Of a stretch of 64,000 nt of DNA, positions 16,996 through 25,886 are shown one piece after another. The notes beneath the pieces were generated by a model that did no database searches, was not told the origin of the DNA, and saw only the letters and a program-made list of their open reading frames with translations. The translations under genes and the position numbers were made by a program. Origin of the DNA: Nonlabens xiamenensis. Lineage in GTDB: Bacteria; Bacteroidota; Bacteroidia; Flavobacteriales; Flavobacteriaceae. The stretch's first letter is position 1; each line of letters opens with the position of its first letter. The stretch covers positions 1-64,000 of the forward strand of contig NZ_RMVE01000004.1 of the NCBI RefSeq assembly GCF_003865345.1, given 5' to 3'.

Positions 16996-18564
16996 ATGAA
17001 TAAATTGTATTGGATCCTTATTCTGAGTATTTGTTGGTCCTGTGCTGATCAGACTAAGAAAATAGATGATAGCACAGTTTTTAGGTATAACGAACATGCC
17101 AACATCACCAGTTTGGACCCTGCCTTTTCCAAAGACCAGCGCAATATTTGGGCTTGTAATCTTATTTATAACGGATTGGTTCAATTGGACAACCAGATGA
17201 AAGTAGTACCAGATTTGGCTACAGAGTGGGAGGTTTCGCCAGATGGGCTTCAGTATAACTTCCAACTCAAAAAAGGAATTTATTTCAATCGAGCAGGCCA
17301 GCAAGCACCTGAACTTACATCTGCAGATGTCAAATACTCGTTGGAAAGGCTGCGTGATCCGCAATTAGCTTCACCAGGAGCTTGGGTCTTGGAACGAGTA
17401 AATGACATTGAGATAGTGGATGATTACCAAATACAAATAAGTTTAGACCAACCTTTCCCTGCTTTTTTGGGCATGCTGAGTATGAAGTATTGCAGTGTGG
17501 TTCCAGAGGGAAGCGGCACTGAATTACGCAATCAACCCATAGGCACAGGACCATTTTACCTGAAACGCTGGGAAGAAAATGTCAAAATGGTGTTGAGGCA
17601 AAATCAATCGTACTGGGAAACCGATGCAGGAGGGAATTCATTGCCCTACCTGGAAGCCGTAGCTATCAGTTTTAAGAATGACAAGCAGAGCGAATTTTTA
17701 GAGTTTGCTCAAGGTAATCTGGATTTTATCAATGCCATAGATCCTAGCTATAAAGACGAATTACTTACGACCACTGGAAATCTGAAGGAGAAATACATCC
17801 ACAGCATCGATCTGGTAAAAGCACCTTATCTCAATACAGAATACCTGGGTATAAAAATTGACAATCCTGTCCAGGAACTTCAAAACCCTAATTTGCGAAA
17901 AGCCATGAACTTGGGCTTTGATCGAGATAAGATGATCAAATATCTGCGCAACAACATCGGCACTCCGGCGGTGCATGGTTTTATTCCGCAAGGATTGCCA
18001 GGCGGTGGTATTGTGCAAGGTTATACGTATGATCCAAAACTAGCCAGGGAACTGGTCACTCAATACAAAGAAGAAACTGGCGATCAGAACCCCAGCATTA
18101 CCATCAGTACAGGAGCCAATTACCTGGATTTATGTGAGTACATCCAAAAAGAATGGCAAAAGATAGGAATCACAGTAGAAATTGAGGTCATGACACCGTC
18201 GACTTTACGTCAAGCAAGAAAGGTGGGGCAATTGGATGTCTTTAGAAGTAGCTGGATAGCCGATTATCCTGATGCCGAAAACTATCTGGCCTTATTCTAT
18301 TCCGATAATTTTTCCCCTAAGGGTTCTAATTATACACACTTCAGTAAAAAACAATATGATCAATGGTATGAAACCTCACTCAGCACCACAAATGATTCCA
18401 TCAGACAATCTTTGTATGTCGCCATGGATAGTTTGATTATAGCTGAAGCACCTATCATCCCTCTCTACTACGATCAGAGTGTCCGTTTTATCTCAAAGAA
18501 TGTCAAAGGCTTGGAAAGTAATCCGGTCAATATGTTAGACTTAACAAGAGTTTACAAAAATTAA
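16996..18564 (+). CDS. ABC transporter solute-binding lipoprotein (SBP_bac_5)
   Basis: Periplasmic peptide/nickel-type binding protein (DppA/OppA fold), 522 residues. Lipoprotein signal with Cys in CWSC, then FRYNEHANITSLDPAFSKDQRN and TADVKYSLERLRDP typical of family 5, and RKAMNLGFDRDKMI later. No permease or ATPase genes adjoin, so it must use a transporter encoded elsewhere or act as an orphan, as is common in flavobacteria. The ATG at 16996 gives the signal peptide directly. Confidence 0.92.
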   Translation: MNKLYWILILSICWSCADQTKKIDDSTVFRYNEHANITSLDPAFSKDQRNIWACNLIYNGLVQLDNQMKVVPDLATEWEVSPDGLQYNFQLKKGIYFNRAGQQAPELTSADVKYSLERLRDPQLASPGAWVLERVNDIEIVDDYQIQISLDQPFPAFLGMLSMKYCSVVPEGSGTELRNQPIGTGPFYLKRWEENVKMVLRQNQSYWETDAGGNSLPYLEAVAISFKNDKQSEFLEFAQGNLDFINAIDPSYKDELLTTTGNLKEKYIHSIDLVKAPYLNTEYLGIKIDNPVQELQNPNLRKAMNLGFDRDKMIKYLRNNIGTPAVHGFIPQGLPGGGIVQGYTYDPKLARELVTQYKEETGDQNPSITISTGANYLDLCEYIQKEWQKIGITVEIEVMTPSTLRQARKVGQLDVFRSSWIADYPDAENYLALFYSDNFSPKGSNYTHFSKKQYDQWYETSLSTTNDSIRQSLYVAMDSLIIAEAPIIPLYYDQSVRFISKNVKGLESNPVNMLDLTRVYKN

Positions 18565-18599
18565 TGTAAGCTGCTCCTTGGTAACTGGACTAGTCCTAT

Positions 18600-19130
18600 A
18601 TGTATAGACTAATTTTAATGATGGTAGGTATGGGGTTGCCGGCAATAACTATGATTTTTAACTTCGATTCAGCCAGTGATCTGGGTAAATGGTACACCGT
18701 CAACGATACCGTGATGGGAGGCATTTCGTCCAGCAGATTTGAGCTCAATGAGGAGGGACATGCCCTATTTACTGGAAATGTTTCTACAGCCAATAATGGC
18801 GGATTTGCCTCTGTGCGTTTTGATGCTGGCCATATAAAAACGGAAGGTTTCACCCACATCATTCTGAAAATAAAAGGGGACGGCTCCACTTATCAATTTC
18901 GCCTCAAGCATCAAAAAAGTGATCGCCATTCTTATGTCTATGATTTTGACACCTCAGGCAAGTGGGAAAGCATTACGATTCCGCTCAGCGAATTATCTCC
19001 GCAATTCAGGGGAAGAAAATTGAGTATGACGGATTTTGAGGAAGATGCTTTTGAAGAGCTAGGCATATTGATTGGCAACAAAAAAGATCAATCTTTTCAA
19101 TTAATGATTGATCAAATCCGCATGGAATAA
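18600..19130 (+). CDS. CIA30 family protein
   Basis: 176-residue protein of the complex I intermediate-associated 30 (NDUFAF1-like) family: FDSASDLGKWYTVNDTVMGGISSSRF near the N-terminus, FRGRKL and a jelly-roll galactose-binding-like fold. Bacterial members have no proven role in complex I. The hydrophobic N-terminus (LILMMVGMGLPAITMIF) may be a weak export signal. It follows the binding-protein gene by 35 bp on the same strand and could be co-transcribed. Confidence 0.85.
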   Translation: MYRLILMMVGMGLPAITMIFNFDSASDLGKWYTVNDTVMGGISSSRFELNEEGHALFTGNVSTANNGGFASVRFDAGHIKTEGFTHIILKIKGDGSTYQFRLKHQKSDRHSYVYDFDTSGKWESITIPLSELSPQFRGRKLSMTDFEEDAFEELGILIGNKKDQSFQLMIDQIRME

Positions 19131-19153
19131 AAAAACCGCCCATATCGGACGGC
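19128..19153 (-). terminator. Terminator after outer-membrane protein gene
   Basis: On the minus strand GCCGTCC pairs with GGGCGGT (19147-19153 with 19135-19141, G-U pairs allowed), 5-base loop, followed by a T run. It overlaps the stop of the convergent CIA30 gene. Confidence 0.7.
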
Positions 19154-19176
19154 TTTTATTAAAATTTATAGAACTA

Positions 19177-19764
19177 TTATAGTTTCAGACTGATACCTAA
19201 AATAATTTGTTCAGGTCGTGTATCAATACTGAATCGGTCTGAGGAGAGCACATTTTCATCAATGAAGCTCACTTCATTCTCAGTAAAACCACGCTCGTAT
19301 CGCAGGTCAATTCCCAAATTTCCAAAATTCACGCCCACACCGAATTGCGCTCCTACTGTAAAATCTTCCATTACATCATCCACTTCAACGTTTTCCAACT
19401 CAGTTTCAATAATATATTGAAGTGAAGGACCAGCAAAAACATGTAGAGGACCCACTACATCTATACCAACTAAAATAGGCGCATCCAATTTGTGAACGTC
19501 AAATGCCCTACCATCGTATTCACTATTCAAATTGGTATATAACAACTCAGGCCTGAAATACACCCTGCCTAAATCTGCTTTGACAAATAAACCTACATGA
19601 TATCCCAATTTATCATCAGGATCATCAAGTATGGTGCGGCCATCCTGTTTTAAGTCCCCAGTAGAACCATAATTAGGACCCGCTGTTATACCGAATCCAC
19701 TTTCCGTTTGTGCCGTGGCCAGACCTCCAACTGCCAGAAGGGCAATGATCAATAACTTTTTCAT
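19177..19764 (-). CDS. Outer-membrane beta-barrel protein (porin-like, small)
   Basis: 195 residues with a signal peptide (MKKLLIIALLAVGGLATAQ) and eight-strand-like repeats of alternating residues: FGITAGPNYGSTGDL, LGYHVGLFVKADLGRVYFRPELLYT, FAGPSLQYIIE, VGAQFGVGVNFGNLGIDLRYERGF, and a final ILGISLKL strand. This is the OmpA/OmpX-like outer-membrane beta-barrel domain common in Bacteroidetes. Function unknown; often stress or surface associated. Confidence 0.87.
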   Translation of the reverse strand: MKKLLIIALLAVGGLATAQTESGFGITAGPNYGSTGDLKQDGRTILDDPDDKLGYHVGLFVKADLGRVYFRPELLYTNLNSEYDGRAFDVHKLDAPILVGIDVVGPLHVFAGPSLQYIIETELENVEVDDVMEDFTVGAQFGVGVNFGNLGIDLRYERGFTENEVSFIDENVLSSDRFSIDTRPEQIILGISLKL

Positions 19765-19935
19765 AGACTTTTTTTATTATAACGCCTTTACCAGTAAATT
19801 TATTGACTAAAATGCCTCTAATTATAGGTTTTAACCCGCTTTTGGGAAAAGTACCTATGCATCACTTTCATTACACAACAGACTGTGAATAAAAACTTTA
19901 ACATTTATTTTAAATCGATCAATCATTGGCACATA

Positions 19936-19943
19936 TAAATTTG
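19936..19943 (+). promoter_or_regulatory. Possible -7 box of marR-like gene
   Basis: TAAATTTG matches TAnnTTTG, 30 bp before the ATG at 19974. No -33 TTG at the right distance. Confidence 0.35.
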
Positions 19944-19973
19944 TATCAACAATTAATGAGATTGTAATTGAGT

Positions 19974-20405
19974 ATGTTTACGACGACATCACAAGTACCG
20001 CTTTCGCGAAAACTGATCACCACCCTAATTAAAAAAGGTACCGAGGTGACTGAAGCCATAAACGCTACGGTTAAGGAACATGGGATCACGCTTCAACAGT
20101 TCAACGTGCTACGTATTTTAAGAGGTCGTAAAGGAGCAGTGGCAAGCCTACAAGATGTAAGCAAGGATATGATACATGCCAATTCCAACACCACCAGGGT
20201 CATTGACAAGCTTGTGGACAAGAAGTATGTCAAACGAGTGCAATGTCCTACCGATCGCAGACAAATTGAACTCACCATTACTGAGGGAGGTTTAAACCTT
20301 TTAAAAATCTTGGATGAAAAAGTTGACGCTACTGAAGAGCAGTTGACGCAAAACCTTGATGAAGTCACCATGAAATTTTTGCTGGAACAATTGAATAGAT
20401 TATAA
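19974..20405 (+). CDS. MarR family transcriptional regulator
   Basis: Winged-helix repressor, 143 residues from the ATG at 19974 (the TTG six bases earlier is less likely). MarR features: LQQFNVLRILRGRKG, DVSKDMIHANSNTTRVIDKLVDKKYVKRVQCPTDRRQIELTITEGG, with the wing DRRQ. Followed after 128 bp by a YceI gene, a frequent pairing in Bacteroidetes, so it may control that gene. A degenerate palindrome copy encodes LSRK at residues 10-13. Confidence 0.93.
   Translation: MFTTTSQVPLSRKLITTLIKKGTEVTEAINATVKEHGITLQQFNVLRILRGRKGAVASLQDVSKDMIHANSNTTRVIDKLVDKKYVKRVQCPTDRRQIELTITEGGLNLLKILDEKVDATEEQLTQNLDEVTMKFLLEQLNRL
19999..20014. repeat. Degenerate copy of 16-bp palindrome (14/16)
   Basis: CGCTTTCGCGAAAACT inside the marR-like gene, read in the LSRK frame; mismatches are at positions 14 and 16. 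Confidence 0.7.
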
Positions 20406-20485
20406 AAATTTTACCCTATACATGTACCTACAAATAACATATAAACAAATTAAATAATTTCTATCAATATCTAATAATTAAATCC

Positions 20486-20518
20486 GCTTTCCTAGTGGCC
20501 TGATAAGCCTGAGAAAGC
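20486..20518. promoter_or_regulatory. Nested dyad between marR-like and yceI genes
   Basis: GCTTTC (20486-20491) and GAAAGC (20513-20518) flank an inner GGC (20497-20499) and GCC (20507-20509). It ends 15 bp before the YceI start, suiting an operator for the upstream MarR protein or a leader hairpin. Speculative. Confidence 0.35.
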
Positions 20519-20533
20519 ACAAACCTAAAAAAC

Positions 20534-21028
20534 ATGAAAACAGTAAACACCACAGAAAGTACAGCACACTGGACCGGAAAAAAATTTGGCGGAAGCCACA
20601 ATGGCTCTATTCATCTGAAATCCGGCTCCCTTGAATTTGATGGAGAACGATTAACTGGTGGCGAATTTGTCATCGATATGCAAAGCATCAGCGTGTCAGA
20701 TCTGAGCGGTGAATCAAAAGAAAAACTGGAAGGACACCTCAAGAGTGATGATTTCTTTGCTACAGACGCACACCCAACAGCAAGCCTTGTTTTTACCGAG
20801 GTGACACAGAAAGAAGGACATGCATCAGTTACGGCAGACTTGACCGTCAAAGGCATTACTCATCCAATCAGTTTTGACTTGAAGCTGGACAACAACAGTG
20901 CTTCTACTTTACTCAACATTGATCGTAGTAAGTACGATGTGAAATATGGATCTAAAAGCTTTTTCAAAGGACTGGGAGACAACTTCATCTATGATAATTT
21001 TGAAGTAGAAGTGAACTTGGTTTACTAA
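20534..21028 (+). CDS. YceI family protein
   Basis: Cytoplasmic or leaderless YceI lipid-binding-type protein, 164 residues with no signal peptide. Typical YceI order: TAHWTGKKFGGSHNGSIHLKSG, GGEFVIDMQSISVSDL, DDFFATDAHPTASLVFTEV, and C-terminal IDRSKYDVKYGSKSF. Paralogous to the lipoprotein at 11358, aligning over the whole mature part. Probably controlled by the MarR protein just upstream. Confidence 0.93.
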   Translation: MKTVNTTESTAHWTGKKFGGSHNGSIHLKSGSLEFDGERLTGGEFVIDMQSISVSDLSGESKEKLEGHLKSDDFFATDAHPTASLVFTEVTQKEGHASVTADLTVKGITHPISFDLKLDNNSASTLLNIDRSKYDVKYGSKSFFKGLGDNFIYDNFEVEVNLVY

Positions 21029-21051
21029 ATATCCTCTTATCTTTCAACAAT

Positions 21052-21078
21052 ATCCCAAAATCCAAAAGGTTTTGGGAT
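21052..21078 (+). terminator. Weak terminator after yceI gene
   Basis: ATCCCAAAA (21052-21060) pairs with TTTTGGGAT (21070-21078); the inner CC/GG pairs extend it with one bulged T. The following T run is short, so confidence is moderate. Confidence 0.5.
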
Positions 21079-21122
21079 TTGTGCTTTATAGCGGTCGGGT
21101 TCAACGCTCCTTTTCTATCTTT

Positions 21123-21162
21123 ACCTTTTTAGAATCAACAAAACCTTTTTAGAATCAACAAA
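21123..21162 (+). repeat. Exact 20-bp tandem duplication before a small ORF
   Basis: ACCTTTTTAGAATCAACAAA occurs twice without a gap (21123-21142 and 21143-21162). The last base of the second unit is the A of the ATG of the 49-codon ORF, so the duplication occupies the whole ribosome-binding region. Confidence 0.95.
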
Positions 21163-21311
21163 TGCTGATCACAGTAACCATAGGTACTATCATCGTTTTA
21201 ATCTTTATCCGGATCACCTCGGGTCAACTCAAACGAAGTGGAGATAAGAGGCGAAATTATACTGCAGGGTTGAGACAACGAATGAGAAAAGGAAATATCA
21301 ATAGAAAATGA
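21162..21311 (+). CDS. Small membrane protein, 49 residues
   Basis: ATG at 21162, stop TGA at 21309-21311, which overlaps the ATG of the cobalamin adenosyltransferase gene (ATGA). The product starts with one hydrophobic helix (MLITVTIGTIIVLIFIRI) and ends in a strongly basic tail (KRSGDKRRNYTAGLRQRMRKG). The ATGA coupling and helix-plus-basic-tail pattern support a real gene. No family recognised. Two exact copies of a 20-bp unit precede the start. Confidence 0.7.
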   Translation: MLITVTIGTIIVLIFIRITSGQLKRSGDKRRNYTAGLRQRMRKGNINRK

Positions 21312-21880
21312 AGATTTATACCAAGACAGGAGATCAAGGAACCACGGCATTATTTGGAGGTACCAGGGTCCCCAAACACAATTTACGTATTGACAGCTAC
21401 GGAACGGTTGACGAACTTAATTCCTGGATGGGTCTGATACGTGATCAACCTGTTAGCGAACAGGCCAAAAAAAATATCATTCAGATACAGCAGCATTTGT
21501 TTACTATTGGTGCTATACTAGCAACTCCGCCTGAAAAAGCGCTCCTGAAAAACGGGGAAGAACGCTTGAATATCTCAAAAATTAGTGACGACGACATCCT
21601 GATGTTAGAAAGAGAGATGGATGAAATGGATCGCGAGTTACCGCCCATGACTCATTTTATTTTACCTGGAGGTCATACCTCCGTGTCATACTGTCATATC
21701 ACTCGTACTGTTTGTAGGCGGGCAGAGCGATTGGCGTCAGAGCTCCATGAACATGCACCCATCGATCCACAGGTCTTAAAGTATTTGAACCGACTTTCTG
21801 ACTACCTCTTTGTACTGGCACGCAAATTGTCAAAGGATCTACAAGCCGAAGAGATAAAATGGATCCCAGAAAAAAATTGA
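21308..21880 (+). CDS. Cob(I)alamin adenosyltransferase, PduO type
   Basis: Makes adenosylcobalamin from cob(I)alamin and ATP. 190 residues, with the PduO ATP-binding N-terminus (YTKTGDQGTTALFGG), the motif RIDSYGTVDELNSWMG, and the conserved HITRTVCRRAERLASEL and YLNRLSDYLFVLAR in the helical bundle. It is coupled by ATGA to the 49-residue membrane protein. The product serves methylmalonyl-CoA mutase; the mutase chaperone MeaB is encoded 5 kb away on the same strand. Confidence 0.95.
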   Translation: MKIYTKTGDQGTTALFGGTRVPKHNLRIDSYGTVDELNSWMGLIRDQPVSEQAKKNIIQIQQHLFTIGAILATPPEKALLKNGEERLNISKISDDDILMLEREMDEMDRELPPMTHFILPGGHTSVSYCHITRTVCRRAERLASELHEHAPIDPQVLKYLNRLSDYLFVLARKLSKDLQAEEIKWIPEKN

Positions 21881-22032
21881 TTTGCGCGGTTAAAAAGTAA
21901 ATACAATCATTGACTTTTTTATTATCGCAAGATCTCCAGTGGGGCAACTGATGCACATTTTCAGCCAAACATTTTGATTTTCAAAAGCTTATACGCTCTT
22001 GCAAATCTTGAAATCATAAAGTAAAAATTAAC

Positions 22033-22062
22033 TTGCAAAATTCGACGATAAGTTTATTTTTG
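22033..22062 (+). promoter_or_regulatory. Bacteroidetes-type promoter upstream of DUF2795 gene
   Basis: TTG (22033-22035), 19-bp spacer, TATTTTTG (22055-22062): a full match to the TTG-N17-19-TAnnTTTG consensus. Predicted start of transcription is a few bases downstream, giving a leader of roughly 15-20 nt before the ATG at 22086. Confidence 0.75.
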
Positions 22063-22085
22063 CAAAAAACTTAACGAGTAAAACT

Positions 22086-22307
22086 ATGTATTGGACACTA
22101 GAACTTGCATCTTATTTAAGTGATGCACCTTGGCCGGCAGAAAAGGACGAATTGATTGATTATGCAATTCGTACTGGAGCGCCTCTTGAGGTAGTGGAAA
22201 ATCTACAAGCGATTGAAGATGAGGGAGATCTCTACGAGAGCATCCAAGAGATTTGGCCTGATTATCCAACAGATGAAGATTACCTCTGGAATGAGGATGA
22301 ATATTAA
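22086..22307 (+). CDS. DUF2795 domain-containing small acidic protein
   Basis: 73 residues: MYWTLELASYLSDAPWPAEK, then a helical section (DELIDYAIRTGAPLEVVENLQAIEDEGD) and a very acidic C-terminus (YPTDEDYLWNEDEY). It matches the DUF2795 pattern. It sits directly before secA with its own promoter and terminator. Function unknown. Confidence 0.88.
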   Translation: MYWTLELASYLSDAPWPAEKDELIDYAIRTGAPLEVVENLQAIEDEGDLYESIQEIWPDYPTDEDYLWNEDEY

Positions 22308-22324
22308 CGATCAGTGATCGTGGG

Positions 22325-22352
22325 AAAAGTCTCGTCAAGAGACTTTTTTTTT
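22325..22352 (+). terminator. Rho-independent terminator between DUF2795 gene and secA
   Basis: AAAAGTCTC (22325-22333) pairs with GAGACTTTT (22339-22347), loop GTCAA, followed by T to 22352. Confidence 0.88.
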
Positions 22353-22423
22353 GCTTTAATTTTAGAACTTAGCACGGGCAGTGAGAAATTATTAAACTGC
22401 TTTAAATCAAACATATAAATATT

Positions 22424-25400
22424 ATGGGACTATTAGATTCCGTATTGAAGGTATTTGTGGGCGACAAGTCCAAGAAAGATATCAAGGATATACAACCCTT
22501 TGTGGATCAAATCCTCGCGATCGAACCACAAATGGAAAAATTGACAATTGATGAATTGAGGAATAAAACCTTGGAATTCAAGGAGAAAATCGCTTCCGCG
22601 AAAGCGGATACCTTACAATCCATCAACGAACTTAAAGAACAAGCCGAGAACGAGCAGGACATTGACAAACGCGAAGAGCTCTATAACGAAATTGACCGAT
22701 TGGAAGATGTGGCCTATGAACAAGCCGAAGTCGTCCTCAATGACATATTAGCTGAGGCTTTTGCCGTCGTCAAAGAGACCGCTAAACGCTTCTTCCACAA
22801 TGAGGAAATTCGCGTGGTAGCCACAGCAAGAGATCGCGAACTTTCTGGTGAAAAAGATTATGTGCGTCTAGATGGAGACCACGCGGTTTGGAGCAATTCT
22901 TGGGATGCGGCCGGAAAACCCATTACCTGGGACATGATCCATTATGATGTACAATTGATCGGTGGTACTGCCCTACACCAAGGTAAAATTGCCGAGATGC
23001 AAACTGGGGAAGGAAAGACACTCGTCGCTACACTACCTGTTTACCTCAACGCCCTTACCGGAAATGGGGTTCATGTCGTTACTGTGAACGATTACCTGGC
23101 CAAACGTGACGGTGCCTGGATCGGGCCGTTATTTGAGTTTCACGGTTTGACCATTGATTGTATCGATTATCACAAGCCTAATTCTGAGGAAAGAAGACAA
23201 GCTTACCTGGCCGACATCACCTACGGTACCAACAATGAGTTTGGTTTTGATTACCTCAGAGATAATATGGCCCATGCACCAAAAGACCTGGTGCAACGCA
23301 AACACAATTATGCTATCATCGATGAAACAGACTCCGTATTGATCGACGATGCCCGTACTCCATTGATTATTTCAGGACCTGTACCTCAAGGAGATCGTCA
23401 GGAATTTGATGTATTAAAAGCACCTGTTGAAAATATAGTGAGCGTTCAGCGAAAGGAATTGACGCAAACTTTGGCTTTGGCCAAAAAACTTATAGGTGAA
23501 GGCGATACCAAGGAAGGTGGAAAGGAATTGTTACGTGTTTACCGCGGATTACCTAAGAACAAGGCCCTGATCAAATACCTGAGTGAAGAAGGAATCAAGA
23601 CCTTGTTGCAAAAAACTGAAAATTTCTATATGCAGGACAACAATCGCGAGATGCCTAAGGTGGATGAAGCCCTGTATTTTGTGATTGATGAAAAGAACAA
23701 CCAGGTTGAATTAACGGATAAAGGTATTGAGTACCTATCCGGTAAGGATGATCCGGACTTTTTTGTCATGCCAGAAGTCGGCATGGAAATTAACCGTATT
23801 GAACAAGCAGGTCTTTCCAAAGAAGAAGAAGCCGAAAAGAAGGAAGAGTTATTCCGTGAATTTGCCGTCAAATCCGAGCGTATTCATACCCTGAACCAGT
23901 TACTAAAAGCCTACACACTTTTTGAAAAAGATACAGAATATGTAGTGATGGCTCATGATAAACGTACTCCAAACGGTATTGTATCTGAGGAACAGGTGAT
24001 GATCGTTGACGAGCAAACCGGTCGTATCATGGAGGGAAGACGTTATAGTGACGGACTGCACCAGGCCATTGAAGCTAAAGAAAATGTCAAAATTCAGGAT
24101 GCGACGCAAACTTTTGCGACCATCACCTTGCAGAACTACTTCAGAATGTATAAAAAACTGGCGGGTATGACAGGTACCGCAGTGACAGAAGCAGGTGAAT
24201 TTTGGGAGATCTATAAACTCGATGTTGTGGAAATCCCCACCAACAAACCAATTGCCAGAGATGACAGACAGGATCTCGTGTATAAAACTAAGAGAGAAAA
24301 ATATGGTGCCGTCATTGAAGAGGTGACCAAGCTACAGAAAGAAGGTAGACCCGTGTTGATTGGTACAACTTCTGTAGACATTTCTGAATTATTGAGCCGC
24401 ACCTTACAACGTGCAGGCATCGACCATAACGTTCTAAATGCCAAGCAGCACAAAAAAGAAGCAGATATCGTGGCTCAGGCGGGTAATCCTGGACAAATCA
24501 CCATCGCCACCAACATGGCTGGTCGTGGAACAGATATCAAATTGTCAGATGAAGTAAAAGCAGCCGGCGGACTCGCCATCATCGGAACCGAGCGTCATGA
24601 TTCACGTCGCGTTGACCGCCAGCTAAGAGGTCGTGCGGGTCGTCAAGGTGATCCAGGAAGCTCGCAGTTCTATGTTTCTCTGGAAGACAATTTGATGCGT
24701 CTGTTTGGTTCTGAACGTATGGCCAAAACCATGGATAGATTAGGCATGAAGGAAGGTGAAGTGATCCAGCATTCCATGATTTCCAAATCTATTGAACGCG
24801 CCCAGAAAAAAGTAGAGGAAAATGCTTTTGGTGTACGTAAACGATTGCTGGAATACGATGATGTGATGAATGCACAGCGTGAGGTAATTTACAAGAGAAG
24901 ACACAATGCACTATTCGGAGATAGGCTTGCTGTAGATATAGCCAATATGATCTATGATATCGCCGAGAACATTACGGAAACCAACAAATTAGCTCAGGAT
25001 TTCAAGAATTTTGAGTTTGAAGTAATTCGTTATTTCTCAATGAGCAGTCCGATCTCTGAAGACGAGTTCAAGAATAAGTCGGATCAAGAAATTGCACAAT
25101 CGCTGTATAAGTCCGCCTATGATCACTATAAGGAGAAAATGGAACGTACAGCTGAAGAAGTTTTCCCTGTGATCAAAAACGTCATGGAAAACGAGGAACG
25201 CACCTATGAACGAATTGCAGTTCCATTTACAGATGGCATCAAAACGCTGAACGTAGCTACTAATTTAAAGGATGCTTATGATTCAGAAGGACGCTCACTG
25301 GTCACTGATTTTGAAAAGAATATTACGCTGGCTATTATAGATGATGCCTGGAAAACGCATCTACGTAAGATGGACGAATTAAAACAAAGTGTTCAGTTGG

Positions 25401-25828
25401 CCGTACACGAGCAAAAAGACCCATTGTTGATCTATAAGTTTGAAGCCTTTGAACTCTTTAAAGAAATGATCGACAAAGTCAATAAAGACGTGATCGGCTT
25501 TATGTTTAAAGGGGACCTTCCTACACGTGACAGTCAGGCCATCAGTGAGGCCAAACAGCGCAAAGTAGAGAAAACGCGAACACAAAAAGAGGAAGTGCTC
25601 AATAGTGATGAACAAGCAGCTCAAGCCAGGGCTGTAGGTGCAGGTGCCAGTCGCCAGCAGCAAAGACCTCAAGTGACTGAGACAATTACCAGGGAACAAC
25701 CTAAAATTGGTCGTAATGAAAAAGTGGTAATCAAAAACATCATGACTGGTGAAACCAAGGAAACCAAGTACAAATCGGCTTTACCCCTGATCAACAAAGG
25801 AGAATGGGTACTGGACCGCAAGGCTTGA
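22424..25828 (+). CDS. secA: Preprotein translocase ATPase SecA
   Basis: Motor of the Sec export system. 1134 residues, longer than the roughly 900 of E. coli as is normal for Bacteroidetes. Walker A MQTGEGKTL, Walker B-type DETDSVLIDDARTPLIISGP, helicase motif TNMAGRGTDIKL and GTERHDSRRVDRQLRGRAGRQGDPG are all present. An insertion in NBD1 (residues about 300-460, Lys/Glu-rich) is typical of the phylum. The C-terminus lacks the zinc-binding CxCxSG tail. Residues about 55-63 (IASAKAD) are encoded by a one-mismatch copy of the palindrome that turns F into S. Confidence 0.98.
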   Translation: MGLLDSVLKVFVGDKSKKDIKDIQPFVDQILAIEPQMEKLTIDELRNKTLEFKEKIASAKADTLQSINELKEQAENEQDIDKREELYNEIDRLEDVAYEQAEVVLNDILAEAFAVVKETAKRFFHNEEIRVVATARDRELSGEKDYVRLDGDHAVWSNSWDAAGKPITWDMIHYDVQLIGGTALHQGKIAEMQTGEGKTLVATLPVYLNALTGNGVHVVTVNDYLAKRDGAWIGPLFEFHGLTIDCIDYHKPNSEERRQAYLADITYGTNNEFGFDYLRDNMAHAPKDLVQRKHNYAIIDETDSVLIDDARTPLIISGPVPQGDRQEFDVLKAPVENIVSVQRKELTQTLALAKKLIGEGDTKEGGKELLRVYRGLPKNKALIKYLSEEGIKTLLQKTENFYMQDNNREMPKVDEALYFVIDEKNNQVELTDKGIEYLSGKDDPDFFVMPEVGMEINRIEQAGLSKEEEAEKKEELFREFAVKSERIHTLNQLLKAYTLFEKDTEYVVMAHDKRTPNGIVSEEQVMIVDEQTGRIMEGRRYSDGLHQAIEAKENVKIQDATQTFATITLQNYFRMYKKLAGMTGTAVTEAGEFWEIYKLDVVEIPTNKPIARDDRQDLVYKTKREKYGAVIEEVTKLQKEGRPVLIGTTSVDISELLSRTLQRAGIDHNVLNAKQHKKEADIVAQAGNPGQITIATNMAGRGTDIKLSDEVKAAGGLAIIGTERHDSRRVDRQLRGRAGRQGDPGSSQFYVSLEDNLMRLFGSERMAKTMDRLGMKEGEVIQHSMISKSIERAQKKVEENAFGVRKRLLEYDDVMNAQREVIYKRRHNALFGDRLAVDIANMIYDIAENITETNKLAQDFKNFEFEVIRYFSMSSPISEDEFKNKSDQEIAQSLYKSAYDHYKEKMERTAEEVFPVIKNVMENEERTYERIAVPFTDGIKTLNVATNLKDAYDSEGRSLVTDFEKNITLAIIDDAWKTHLRKMDELKQSVQLAVHEQKDPLLIYKFEAFELFKEMIDKVNKDVIGFMFKGDLPTRDSQAISEAKQRKVEKTRTQKEEVLNSDEQAAQARAVGAGASRQQQRPQVTETITREQPKIGRNEKVVIKNIMTGETKETKYKSALPLINKGEWVLDRKA
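22591..22606. repeat. Copy of 16-bp palindrome (15/16) inside secA
   Basis: CGCTTCCGCGAAAGCG; one T-to-C change. Read as ASAKA in the N-terminal helical region of SecA; the change replaces the usual Phe by Ser. Confidence 0.85.
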
Positions 25829-25886
25829 TCCATTATTAGCGCTACTGAATTTTATGGTAGTGCGATGCAAATAGTTGCTGAAATTT

